From contig NC_088313.1 of assembly GCF_910592395.1 (NCBI RefSeq), positions 18,678,437 through 18,742,436 of the forward strand: a stretch of 64,000 bases of DNA. The letters are read 5' to 3'. Positions within the stretch are counted from its first letter, which is position 1, and each line of letters opens with the position of its first letter. Shown one piece after another: positions 11,701 through 24,078 of the stretch. Below the pieces are notes generated by a model. It saw only the letters and a program-made list of their open reading frames with translations. It ran no database searches and was not told the origin of the DNA. Made by a program: the position numbers and the translations under genes. The stretch is from Lineus longissimus. Taxonomy: Eukaryota; Nemertea; Pilidiophora; Heteronemertea; Lineidae.

Positions 11701-14005
11701 CCATAAAACAAGGTAGAAGCTAGTGGAACTGGATTTATTAAAAAATGACCGAAGTAACAGTCACACTCGGTCCACTCAAATGTACAGACTTCACCTGAGC
11801 CAATACTGGTCACTACACGAGTGTCATATTGATTGCCACAGCGCCAGTATCTCTGCATATCAATTTGTCTGATTTATCTGTGACTGGTCTTGAACGAATG
11901 GAATTGCAGAATCAACTGATCAGATCAATAGTGAAGGTTACAGAGTACATTTCATCACAGCGGTGACTTCTCAGGGCGTGGAACAGTAAAATGGACACCT
12001 GGCCCTTAGAGCTGACTCATTTGTCATGTTTCATTTGATAAATTTAGCTTGGACTTCATCAGTGAAGACGTGGTATAGAATAGGAACTCGTTCGTAAGGA
12101 CACTGTCCTCAATGGATGCAGTATAGAATGGGAAATTGTCGAAAGGACTGTACTCTACTCGATGGACCAACCTGTCCTTGATAAAGAGTGGTCCAGATTA
12201 CCTTTCCGGCAAGGACACCTTTCTTATTAGGATGCCTAACCAAGTTTTACCTGCTAGGTTAGGACGCCTATCACTGTCTCGGTCAAGAATACATCCGTTA
12301 GCCTGGTTGTGATGGTGTAAAATAGAGAGAGCATAGGTGCTGAGAGTGGCATCCTAAGTTATTGTGGGGTGGTGTGTCCGTGATGAGGATTTGTGCCAGC
12401 AGCTGGTGTTCTTAACTGTGGGGTTCCACAAAGTATTGATTAGTTCTGTATTGATTATTCCTTTATAGTTTTGAGAGGTATGAACAGTTCTGACAGCATT
12501 CGGAAGTGTGATGTTGAATCTAGAGGGGCATTCTCAGTTCATGTTGGTTTTGGGACGTGGATCTCCGTTTTCTGGTATGAGATTGTAAGAAGATCGGTGA
12601 GTGCATGCAAAGTCAATAATGCCGGACTATTTTGATTTGACAGATTTGAATATCTGTTTTCATGTTTGATTTATATTATAAATATTTTCATTTTATTAAT
12701 ACCTGTGGTGCAATTTGTGAAGCATCAAGTAGCCTTTGAAATAATTTGTTTTGAAAGAAGCCAACCGAGCACTGCATGCGCTCTGAACCTGTGAGAAGAT
12801 GTGCTTTGGGTCACCAGGAGTTGCGTTATGCATTCAGTTACTAGTCACCATTGGTTTTGTCTGATAAGGGCATAAACACATGGACATAGTGTCATAAAAT
12901 GAGTTAAGTATACCGGTCATGACTGTGACGAAGAATGTTCCCACACAGTAATGGAACCGTGGTCTTGCATGATAAAAATGTTCCTCTCCAAATTGAATTC
13001 TCTCTAGTGCAAGGATTAAGTTACTTGTATATCTTCCCTTCTTTATCATAGGGAGAGAACATGTCCTGCCCCTTTCTTGACCCATAATGACAATCAGTTG
13101 AACTTGAAAATGTTCGATGAAGACGTCATTGCATGCGGTTTCCCACCGTTATTAGGAAGACCCTTGAAAACGATAAACATTGACCCCTCGAGTGACCCTT
13201 GAAAGCTGTGGACCTTGCATTACACACGGCACAGGAATCCCATGTCTTCCCTGTTTCTAAGGACCATAGCTATCCAGGGTGGTCACTCTCACTTGGAATG
13301 CGTCCAAATATCGTGATTTTCGTTGAAGAGTCCGAGTGGGTTTCGTCCATGTGACTCAGCCTGGTTCATTTGCGGGACAACGGCAGACGCCGCATGCTCA
13401 GGCAGGAGATTGTCATGGGTCGATTTAAGTGTCCTGTCTTTGAGACCCTGATGAAAGGGTGATTAATTGTGGCCCTTTTGTGGAGGATAGTTGCCCTGCG
13501 GCTGACTGATGAGTGTTTTAGAGAGATACCCATTGATTTTGTGATGTCGAAGGAGATTCTCCGAAGAATTTTGGAGGAACCCAGAGGAGGTACGGTAATG
13601 TGATGACATCATATCACATGAATTTATGCCATACATCTATCACCACTAAACATTGCAGTTTCTTGCACATGGAGTCATTGAAGTACTAGTAATTCGGCCT
13701 TTTCTTGGCCCTCCTGTCATAGCTTTATGACATCATCATTATACACCTTTCCAGAAATGGGGCGCTGAGTGTCCGAAATAATGATGTCATAAGGGGAAAC
13801 TAGGCCTTATGGTGGAGGGACAAAGGAGATAGTCATGGTTGACCAACACATTTGAATGCCTTTAATGACGGACAAGGGGGAAAAAGTTAGTTCCAATGCA
13901 AGCCACCAATTTCAGGAAGCATGTATACACCACCTCTTCTACTTGTGTCATGTGACTCTTGATATTGCTCTCTGTTGTGTTGAGATCAGAATGTTTTTGA
14001 CTATT
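5746..14005. other. 8.3-kb stretch with no gene recognised
   Basis: I scanned both strands for exon-like frames with splice sites, RNA genes and arrays and found none that I can support. Frames of up to 124 codons exist (for example around 8054-8372, 8238-8612 and 9758-10060), but they overlap on opposite strands, have no recognisable motif and read like random AT-rich sequence. Parts of 12100-12300 are rich in AAGGACAC-like words and could be a decayed Tigger-type remnant. The stretch is intergenic, or it belongs to the 5' non-coding part of the LZTS gene. Confidence 0.5.
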
Positions 14006-14228
14006 TGTGACCCGCTCTACCAAAACTAGGCGCTTGTCGCATCTGAACTTGACAGGTTGATACGGACTTGTTATTCATTTCCCTATTGTAGACCTTTTGT
14101 GAAATGTGACCAAATCAGTTTGTAATAGATTTCACAAAAGGTCTACAATAGGGAAATGAACAACAAGTCCGTATCAACCTGTCGAGTTCAGATGCGACAA
14201 GCGCCTAGTTTTGGTAGAGCGAGTCACA
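14006..14228. mobile_element. fold-back (near-perfect palindromic) MITE, TGTGACCCGC ends
   Basis: The left arm 14006-14110 and the right arm 14122-14228 are near-perfect reverse complements over about 100 bp (for example TAGACCTTTTGTGAAATGTG on the left against ATTTCACAAAAGGTCTA on the right, and GACAGGTTGATACGGACTTG against its complement). The loop is only about 12 bp. The outer ends are TGTGACCCGCTC and GAGCGAGTCACA. The high arm identity implies a recent insertion or arm homogenisation. Confidence 0.85.
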
Positions 14229-14230
14229 TT

Positions 14231-14421
14231 TGTGACCCGCCATGACAAAACAGGTCGCATGTCGCTCTGAGCTTGACAGGTTGAGACAGACTGGTTGTTC
14301 ATTTCACCATTGTCTGCCTTTTGTAAAATCGGAGCATATCAATTTCTTCTATTATGTCCTGGTGTCATTTTAGGCTCATCTTCTGTGCGACATGCGACTC
14401 ATTTTGTCGTGGTGGGTCACA
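14231..14421. mobile_element. second MITE of the same TGTGACCCGC family, adjacent
   Basis: The left end TGTGACCCGCCATGACAAAA pairs with the right end TTTTGTCGTGGTGGGTCACA. The interior shares CTTGACAGGTTGA and CATTTC segments with the fold-back element two bases to the left, so the two belong to one family at different stages of decay. No coding capacity. Confidence 0.8.
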
Positions 14422-17400
14422 TTTAGTCTCTGTCTCTTTCTCTCATGGCACTCTCTTTTTCATTGTCCAGTATTTGCATGTTTGGCTCCAGGGATAATAG
14501 AATTATCACCAATTGGCTTGAGCGTCCCACTTGTGTTTGCAGATCAGTGGTGCTCGGTTATGTGTGTTTATCCAATTAATGCATCTAAAAACAATAGTAT
14601 GGTCACTATTTGCTGCAATATAAATTTAGAACATCCAATCAGAATTCACTGGTAATTATTCAAGGTCAATTGCCGGCCTGCAGTTTCGTGGAATACTGTA
14701 ATGAGTGCGCTGAAAGGCATTGATTTTTGTGATAGCTTGGTCTACTACCTGGCGATTTATAGTGCGTGCTTGTGTCATGCTGTTGAGTTGCTTAATAGTG
14801 ACTAGTTTATAGGAGTCTATGTATACTTCTTCAGAGCTCATCTTCTGATGTGTTTGACACTTCATCAAACGGACTTTGGATATAATCTCCATTTCCTCCC
14901 TAGTTTTATGTAAAAAGCATATACATGTATACCGGTATATGCAATGTCCTCTTTATACAATCATATGTTTATCATTGGAATATCGATGCATAAAAAGTGA
15001 ATGGAGGCCACCACAGGTGTGACTGCCAGAACTAGGGATCAATCTTGTCTCGTTCGATAACTGGTGGACTGCGGTATCTCATGTCATACCATGTGCCTTT
15101 CGTGGGTTAATATGCTCAGTCAGAGAAGTATCAAGGAGTGTTAATTGTGTCCCTGCCCCTGGTGACAATGTTGTAGTGAATTTGCTCTGTTTGTTTTCAA
15201 CTCCAACTCACTCGAGAGTTAACTGCGTGAAGTGATCCACAAAAAGACCAATCACGTTCGCACACCGGGTGTGTGCACCGACGCCTCCCTTCAGAAACCT
15301 GTGGATCATTTTGACGGCTGAGGGAAGGATTGGTGGAGCTTTAGGTTGACAACTTGTATTGCATTTCTCACTTTGAGCAAGGAACATACTACTTCCAATG
15401 GGATCCAAATAACAATGGAACACCAGCAGTTAGTTGACATGAAGAGGTGAGCTTTTCTCTATTTTGTGCCACAGGCATTTCATGTATATTTGGGATGTCT
15501 CTGCAAACAATTGGTAAATTTGATATCCGTTTTGTACTAAGTGCAGTGATGTATTAGTGTGTACTGTGTAGAATGTATCTGTCCTGAAAATATCAATGAC
15601 CATGCCATGTGTTGGTTTGAATGATACTTGCTTGTCATGGTTTATACGCTTAAAGGGAGGATGCAGTCAATATTGGTTACTTCTTCTCTTGGCATTACTT
15701 CATTTTAGGGCCAACTGAATGAATAGTGCAGAACTTGTGGCATGTTTTCATGTTGGCCAAGGTCTCTCCTGTATCGTGCATTCCAATAACATGGTCAGGC
15801 AATGAAATGAAATCCAACCAAAGCAATGGAAATAAATCCTGGCTCGTGTCATACAACATTACATTATGGTATTAAATTGCACTATTTAGCAAGTGTTAAA
15901 ACATTCTTTATTCCATTCAACACAACTAATAGTACAAATCAATAATTAATCTGCCATCTTGTATGAGATTTCCTCATGTTATATCCCAGTCCATTCAGAA
16001 ACTTATTGTGTACTCTAGTTGTCATGGCAACATGGCCATATTGTAAGGGTGATAATGAGCATCTAAATCACCATGGTTTTACTCTGAAGAAATCTGGGGT
16101 AATCAATGGCACCCAATTAGAATTTGCATGACTTTTTATTTTAGTGTTCCGTGCTAAAATGCATCAAAAGAACTATTACTTGGGACTGATGTATAGACTT
16201 GTGTGCATGTGAAGTTAGGGAGTCATTGGAGGGTACCCCACATTAATTACCCTCTCCATAAGCATCTTTTGTCAGGGTTGAGTGATGGCATTCTGCATGG
16301 CCAGTCAACTTGAAGACCCACCACCACAACAGGTTGGATAAACTGTTATAATCTCCCTCATTATAAGAGTGATCAGCAAGCTCCATGCTCTCCCCTCCAG
16401 ACCTAACAGTTCAGGGTCCCTGCTTTATCTCACTAATCTGCCCCCTTAGAATAGCTCATTATCCCTTTATCCCAAGATTGCTCCTGACTCAAGGACCTAA
16501 ATGACAATGGTAAACAAAGACCTTAGAAAAAGCTTTGGTCTATCCATCATTGTAATTGTTTGAGTTGTTTTGTGTGTACACAATCTTTCCTGCCACTGAT
16601 CACGTTGACCCTGTCATGCTGTACTTCAAGAGCTCCCTTGCGTTTTGGGTCTTGTCAGTTGGTGGTTTTGTGAGTTTACTGGCGCCGGAAGTTGGATTCA
16701 TCATTGATGCAAACATTTGAAGGGCTGACTCTAAGCTGAGAGAGGTACTTCAACAGGTCCTCTATCAAGCCCATTCTGTTAGTGGTTTTGTGAGGGGATA
16801 CTGGTGCTGGAGGTTGGATTACACTGTTAGTGGTCTCTCATTGCTGAAATGGACTGACTCAGTAATGCAACTTCTTTTTTTGCTGAAGACAAATAGTTTT
16901 GGAATACACTCATGCACTTGCTCAAACCAGAGCGATACATTATTACATTGGATTATAGCCTGTGAATGAATGATGGCATCACTCTTAAGGGTCCTGACTT
17001 ATCAACCATTTCTTCATCTAAGGTAAGAATTTCTATGAGATGTGACGTTTGCTGTGCCAGGTGGTTGACCTATCTACATCCAAAAAGTAGTCTGTCAATT
17101 CCAGGTGTCAAGTCCTAAGATTCGTGAGGCAAATCAACGTTTGTGGAGTTTCGTGTTCTTCATGACTTCGTTTTAACAGATTGACAGTGTTGTTTACGCC
17201 AGAGATTACCCTGTAACCGAACCAACTGCTAGTTCATGATGCCAGTGACACAAGTTTGGCAAACTCCCCCCCTCAAAAATTAACAATATTTTTCAAGCTG
17301 ATAGAGGCATCCCGCATAAACTTTTTGGCCAGCCTTGATACACGCACATGTGTCTTGCCATATTGCCTCATTTGATGCTAAACAACCTGTGGTTTCCAAA

Positions 17401-17989
17401 CACACTCCAGCATTCAGCATGCTCACTAAAGCATGGCACCATCTGCTTGAACAAATGCTTTTTTGCATCCGAATAATAGAAATTAAATTTTTTATCACAC
17501 GAATGGCAGTAACACATCAGAAAGTGTGGCATCTGCTTATTTTTCCATAGAGCCATGATCTATTAGCTCAAGGGCTCACAGGTCTGTATCAGGCCCATAA
17601 AGAAGGAGGTGCATGGTATTGTGTATCAGTTCGAGGTATATTTCGATAGTCACAGGTTGCCACTTTTGAATGTGTGTACTGGAAATTCGGTGTACGTTTC
17701 ATTGGCTCCACAATACCTTCTTCAGCTAATGCTCTTGTGGAATAGATTGATCTGTGTTGCTTCCTTTTCCTCGGACCTCTACATAATAAGGATACTCTTA
17801 TGTGTTGCTGATTTTGGCTCTTCTTAGTAGCCATGTTAAACAAGTTGTTCAGTCAGTTCAGCGTGGGTCTAAAGAAGGTGTTTCAGTCAGTGTGGACTTT
17901 ATGAATGCAGTCTTACGGTGCATATCTGAACTTTCCCTGTTACTGTTTTTTTCAATCTTTAGTCAATTTTAGTCTTGTTTGGGCTAAAC
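14422..17989. other. 3.6-kb stretch with no gene recognised
   Basis: No supported exon or RNA gene. A small degenerate duplication is visible: GTTGGTGGTTTTGTGAG followed by GCGCCGGAAGTTGGATT near 16660-16700, and GTTAGTGGTTTTGTGAG followed by GTGCTGGAGGTTGGATT near 16780-16822. Confidence 0.5.
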
Positions 17990-18110
17990 TTTAGAATCCC
18001 CGATCGGAAATGACGCAGTTTGATCGCATTCAACTATAAATCCATTGAACAGTGGTGCTTGGTTAGTCAACCGATGACCTTTTTTTGGGGTTTGATCGGG
18101 GATTGTAAAC
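17990..18110. repeat. short inverted-repeat element (MITE-like), copy 2
   Basis: Ends TTTAGAATCCCCGATCGGAA and GATCGGGGATTGTAAAC are inverted copies of each other. The interior contains TAGTCAACCGATGACCTTTT. Both ends and the core match the element at 1401-1483; this copy is longer by about 40 bp in the middle, so one of the two carries an internal deletion or insertion. Confidence 0.75.
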
Positions 18111-21100
18111 TCGTTCCCTTGTTTGTTCCCTGTCTGTTTGTTATAAAACAGCATGAGGAAAGCAAATTATACAATTCGTTCCGATCCAAGTCAAGTGCAG
18201 ACATGTCTTCACAAAAATAAAAAATCACTGTAATGGAAAGACTTGTTTCTCATAAGCCCTGTGGCGATTTACGAGATATTACACAAAATGGCGGTATCAT
18301 ACTGTTAGTTTATGTTTCCATGGTTATGAATTGTTACAGCATATATCCAATCAGTGAAAGGTAATTGCATTCAATGACAAGTCTGTGACAAGTCTTGTGT
18401 TGCATAAGTGATGATTATAGTATCATTTCACTGCACAAGAGGAATACAATAGGACGATTGAGCATCTCTCTGAACAACAGTTCCAGGTTGAGTTGCTGCA
18501 TTTTGAGTTGCCTCATGTTGCTACATGTCGGTGTTAATTTTAACCTGTCACCAAAATTTGAATAATCTTTTGAAACTCTCTGAGGCTACAGCTTATCCAA
18601 ACTGGCCAATCCTCAATCAATGAGATGAGTTTCTGCCGTGGTGTGTGTCAGGTTAAATTTTAGGACGATTTGTAAAAAAACTTGCGAAAAACGATAACTA
18701 TACCAAATATCTTGTATTTGGAACAATCACGATTGGACATTTTATTTACGTAAGGAGCAATCAGTGGAGTATTTATAGCCACAAGTTTTCCAGATCCAAT
18801 CTATGTCTGTCCTTTTGTCAGTGCGCTATTGATTTGAACTCGCTGACTCATTTATTCTGTGAACTCTTGAGCGAGTACAATTGTATAGGCCCTGTGCCTA
18901 TGCTGGACTTGATGAGTGATAAAGTAGTCATTGATAGGATAATCTGTATCAGGAGTAAACGTTTTGATGTGCAGTTGTGCCTCTTTGGATTCTACGATTG
19001 AAATGACAATGTCTTTGAGGTAAGTACATTTCTGTAGCTCCAGTTGTAAAGCATGAACGTTACTTCGATCCTTAGGCGGCCTCGTGTGTTGTTTCTTAAA
19101 AATTGATGTTTGGCCTACTTGGTATTCTCAGTCTTCTCCTCAGTTTTCCCCTCCAAGTATCACATTCCATTGTCCCACCTGCCATTTCGGAATTGGCGCA
19201 CCTCAATATCATATCTGTCTAATCGTAGTATTTCTGCATAATTCTGTGACCATATGGTTGTGTACCAACAATATCCATCATTCTGTCAAAATAATCAATA
19301 CACATAAATGTAAATACCATAGGCTGCCACAAAAAAGTGCCCTAATTACAATTCAGGAATTTCGCATGGTGTTGCAGATGATATTGCGATTGTAAAATGT
19401 CGGCATACGTTAGTTCCCCCATTATCCATGCAGGCTGGCCCTAGCAGTAAACTTGAACTTGAATTTTATCGATCTCTAACACGTAACTTTGTTAAGAGTG
19501 ACCATCAGACCATTCAACAAACACTGTTAACCCTAGTAAACCCAATTATATCGAACCCATATTGACTCTGCTTGATAAAACTGTCATCAATGACATCAAG
19601 TGTTCTCTGATATCATGGTAAGAAAGGTGTAACCAAAACAGAGCATATTATTGGTGTCACACCCAAGATTTATGTTCCTTGGCAAATATAGGGTTATTGG
19701 TTATAAGGCGTTACCTTGATAACACACCCATAACATTTGCCATTCCTTGGAAAATCTTCTCCACACATATTCACAAGGTGTGCATATGGCCATAAGACTT
19801 TGAGATTCACGGGCCCGGTTTTGCCATTTCTGAGAACGTGGATTTTAAAACAAGTGTGGTGTTGTCGGCAGTCTTTGATCACTGGTCCCATGGCCTCTGG
19901 TCATTGAATGTATCAGGTAATCTCATTGCTGCATCTCAGAGAGAAAAATCAGTTTTGTATTTGAGGATTTGATCCCTTTGACCATTCTCACCGATGAACC
20001 GGACATGCCTGTGGCCTTGTTATTGCTCAACTTGTGTTGTGGTCCCCAACTTTAGTTTACTTCATGACATGGCCGTTGTGGCTTAACTCTTGCCAGTCGT
20101 ACTTGTTTGCTTTCTTGCGGCTTTATTCAAAATAAAGAAACACCAATTGCTAATCTGTTGCATACAATTATGGGAATGGATTTATATGCCGCAATGTATG
20201 GTACATGTAACTATGGTAACTATGGTAACTATGGTAACTGATAAACGAAACCTATTACAACGAATAGAAGTATGAAAAAAGAAGCGTGCCGGCGACTCAT
20301 TTATTGACTTGTTTGGTTGGCATTATGACCATAATGATGGCCATTCGTCAATCAACGAACGGGATCCGGCTTTGCACGAATGCTCACTAATCAAGCTAGA
20401 GATGCTCATCGGAGCTGAGCCAAGCTGGTTACATTCACAGCTTGTCTAATTAAGTCAGATTGTGACAAGAATCGCAGTCTGATTGATTTGAAAGCAATTA
20501 TAGTAATGTCATCTAGTTACCCCTTGTTATCAGTTGTATATCATAAATAGAGCATGTAGCCCCAACAAACATTCCGAAATGTCATCTATGCAACTACTTT
20601 CAGTTTGGTTAACATGGTGTTGCATGAATAAGTGATTTCATTTGGGGATATTTGCAATTAGATGTAAACGTGAACATGCTAGAAAAATTTAGGTAACCTG
20701 CAGGCATCAATAGTAAATGACATGTTAGATATCAATGGAATTTGTAGTTGTACGTGGGCCCACTACTCACTTAAGAGTAGGACACGCCCACACATAAGCA
20801 GGCTCCCATCGATAGATATTTTTGTGCTAATCTGGAGATTTTCAAAAATCGATGTGAATTTTATGAAAAGACGCATGCGATGCATGCTGTTCAGGTATGC
20901 CCAACTATGCCTTGTAACACAACCTATGACTTCCCACATTCACAGTGTTGGCATTGGTTGTTCATAAAAGCATGCAGTGCATCTGCTACTTTAGCTTACC
21001 ATTTCCAAATCATGTCCAATTTGGTTCTTTGAAGATCACTCCACTTTAACTATGGACCCACCCAAATACAATACCCAAACAAGGACATGTGATATTTTGG

Positions 21101-23661
21101 TACGGGCTTGCGAAGATTATTCATAAATATCCACTTTTATCGCCATTAATAGCTTTAGTGTTTCTTCCTCCCGGCTTAGAGACGGAATTCCTTCTTTTGA
21201 TCTGTGTAGTTTGTTTTCTGAAATATCATACTCCATTTTGGAGCTATTATGAGTACCAATTCAGTCAGGTTATACTGTGATATCTGTGCATAGAATGTAC
21301 AGTTTTGTCCATGATATGGAGGGGAATTCAGGCAAAGTAAAGTTGACATCGTCTCTGCTCACATTTCACCCTGAAAGCACTTGAGTAGTATGTCTTTTAG
21401 TACTGTTCGGTGTACAAAATGTAGTGAAGTTATTGAGGTAAACCAAGGATGAAACCTAACACAAGGCTTGTTCCACCTTATGTTGGCTCAAATTCCCAGT
21501 ATATTCATTGACAAAACTGTTTTGAAAACGTACATAGATCTAGTTCACCTTATTGTGAGATTGTCTCTCATTTATGTTTGTTTAGGACCATGGTCTACTG
21601 GCAACACTAACTAAGTGAATCCAACACTTTATCAAAAGTTGGCCGAGGGGGACAGATTAATCGCCAGAAAGATATTTTAAACCCACTGTCGCAATTCATA
21701 TCCGTATTAAATGATGCATTAAGATTTCATTTGACAGGGTCGAATTGGTGTACTTGCTCATATCAGTTTCAAGTCTGATAGTTGGATGTGAAGTTTTCAC
21801 TTTGGATGTGTTTCGAGGAGGGATTGTTGCCTGATTAGAATTATGCTCTGATGTTGTGCTGATCTGAATTCGTCCAAGGAATACTTTGTTAGTAGCATCT
21901 TGAGCCATTAGTGATTTTATGTATGCTTCTCTGTGTTGGTGTCTTGCCGATATCGTCGGATATGGTAAGTTACCGTTTCGTGAATAACCGGCATCTCCTT
22001 GCAGTTATTTTAATGTTCATTGGTCTTACATCTATGTGATTCAATTCAATTTCAAATGTCCAGGAAATGAAATAAATCAACCTTCACTTGAGGTGTTTTT
22101 GTGTCTGGGCCTAACGATCTAAATGTCAGTCAAAGTTCATGCTAAGAAACCAGTCATGAATACAAGGTCCATTTAAACACGACTGGAAGTGAATTGATGA
22201 TATGATCCGAAGTAAAATGGATTTTGACCAACAAATGCTGAGCTTTACACACTGTTGTCTTTATATCTGCATGCAGGGTCAGGATAACTTGAGATCAAAT
22301 CTAAATCAAATCTAATAGACCTAGATGTTTTTCTTTACCCAAACACTCCCACTCACTGTCACATCTTGACCTGTAAGCTATAAGCATTCTTCAAAGGTGC
22401 CGAATACCATTTGATATCAAACTCAAGCACTCTTAAAGTGTACTTCTTGTCAGGTTTCTTTTTAAATTTCTTAATTGTCTCTGTCATCAGCTCGGTAACC
22501 AAATTTGTCGATCGGATATCTTCTTTTGTAAGAAGATATGAAGTCATGTTTTTAGTTCAAGATAACTTGATTTGTTCATGGTTACAAGCAAACAAGTTGT
22601 CTTCTCTGTGTCTTTGGGTTTGTCCACATCTCACTGTAAATGAAGGAGGCGTGGGGAAAGAGTTGGTAGTTCTCTGTACTTCAGCCAGGTGACACTACCG
22701 TTACATCCATCTTCTTCAATCTGTTTATGATCGAGATTGCAAAAGCATTGATTGAATGAAGACATGGTTAAGTGTTGTTATAGGTGTCACAGGTTATCTA
22801 ATCATCACAAGTGAACAATCAATTACAAGTGTGATTTGTCATGTTTGTGTGTCCTCGTGTCTGGCACATACTTTGCATTGGTCCTCGATCGAGGGCCACT
22901 TAACCATAATTCATGTCAGAAATTTCCATATGAGAGTTAAAACTTCTGCATGTGGGTACGTGCTTTGGACTTGTGGTTTCATCTGTTGCATTGTGAGACC
23001 GTGCGACCTTCTGCAAGGCGCTTAACTCTCTCAAAACTTTCCCCAGGATATGATGGCCCTCCATGCCAGATGTTTGATTGTCTCAATGGGGAGTGCTATC
23101 CTCTTCCACTTGACATTGATCTGGAGAGTTAGCCATTCTTCCCCAACAGAGGTTAATGCATGGACTGTTTACATACAAACTCCAAAGAACCTCACCTTAG
23201 GAGATTGGACTATGAGCTCCATTCTCCAGAGCAAGGTTATTGCTAATCCTCTGTACTCCATCTGTGGAGATTGAGTGATGAGCCCCTATGTTATTGGCCC
23301 ATGTGTTACAGAATCCAATCAAACTGCTAGTGCATGCTTCTCATCTACTCATAGAGCACATGTCATGAGGTGATGCAGGCAGGATATGTGGACTCCTCCT
23401 GGATGAGTAGATTCCTATTTCTTAGCAGTCTGCAGCGCTAAGCATGATGAAGTGGCATTTCATACTTCAGCACTTCGTTATCATACGTTTTCTTGAGAAG
23501 TCGGCAGAAACTGTGTCGAACTGATTCCAAGCTTTTTGAGGCTAGGTGGTTTTTTCGGAGGCAAGATGGCAAAGCTTGTCAGAGCTCCGAAGTACTCACC
23601 AAGTTGTAAGTTAACCGTTTTTCTGTGATTTCTCGATTTGTCGAACATTTTCTCATCTAGC
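18111..23661. other. 5.6-kb stretch with no gene recognised
   Basis: No exon or RNA gene could be supported on either strand. The content is AT-rich unique-looking sequence, apart from a short microsatellite at 20207-20239 and a possible SINE remnant at about 22985-23060 (GACCTTCTGCAAGGCGCTTA). Confidence 0.5.
20207..20239. repeat. 9-bp microsatellite
   Basis: GTAACTATG is repeated about 3.7 times without error. The preceding ATGTATGGTACAT suggests the array grew from a related word. Confidence 0.85.
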
Positions 23662-24078
23662 TTGCAGTTACTGGATGGTAGTTGCAGTAACTGTATGGTA
23701 GTTCAGTATCCAGGGTAGGAATGTTTGCAGTTACTGGATAGTAGTTGCAGTAACTGTATGGTAGTTCAGTATCCAGGGTAGGATGTTTGCAGTTACTGGA
23801 TAGTAGTTGCAGTAACTGTATGGTGGTTCAGTATCCAGGGTACGATGTTTGCAGTTACTGGATGGTAGTTGCAGTAACTGTATGGTAGTTCAGTATCTAG
23901 GGTAGGATGTTTGCAGTTACTGGATGGTAGTTCAGTATCCAGGGTAGGATGTTTGCAGTTACTTGATGGTAGTTGCAGTAACTGTATGGTAGTTCAGTAT
24001 CCAGGGTAGGATGTTTGCAGTTACTGGATGGTAGTTGCAGTAACTGTATGGTAGTTCAGTATCCAGGGTAGGATGTTT
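23662..24078. repeat. 62-bp minisatellite, about seven copies
   Basis: The unit contains TTGCAGTTACTGGATGGTAG followed by TTGCAGTAACTGTATGGTAG and then TTCAGTATCCAGGGTAGGAT. The first two segments are near-identical, so the unit arose by internal duplication. One copy, around 23910-23940, lacks the middle segment. There are no unique spacers between repeats, so this is not CRISPR-like. Confidence 0.9.

Noticed and set aside
23662-24078. CRISPR-like array
   Set aside because: Repeats abut directly with no unique spacers, and the setting is an animal genome.
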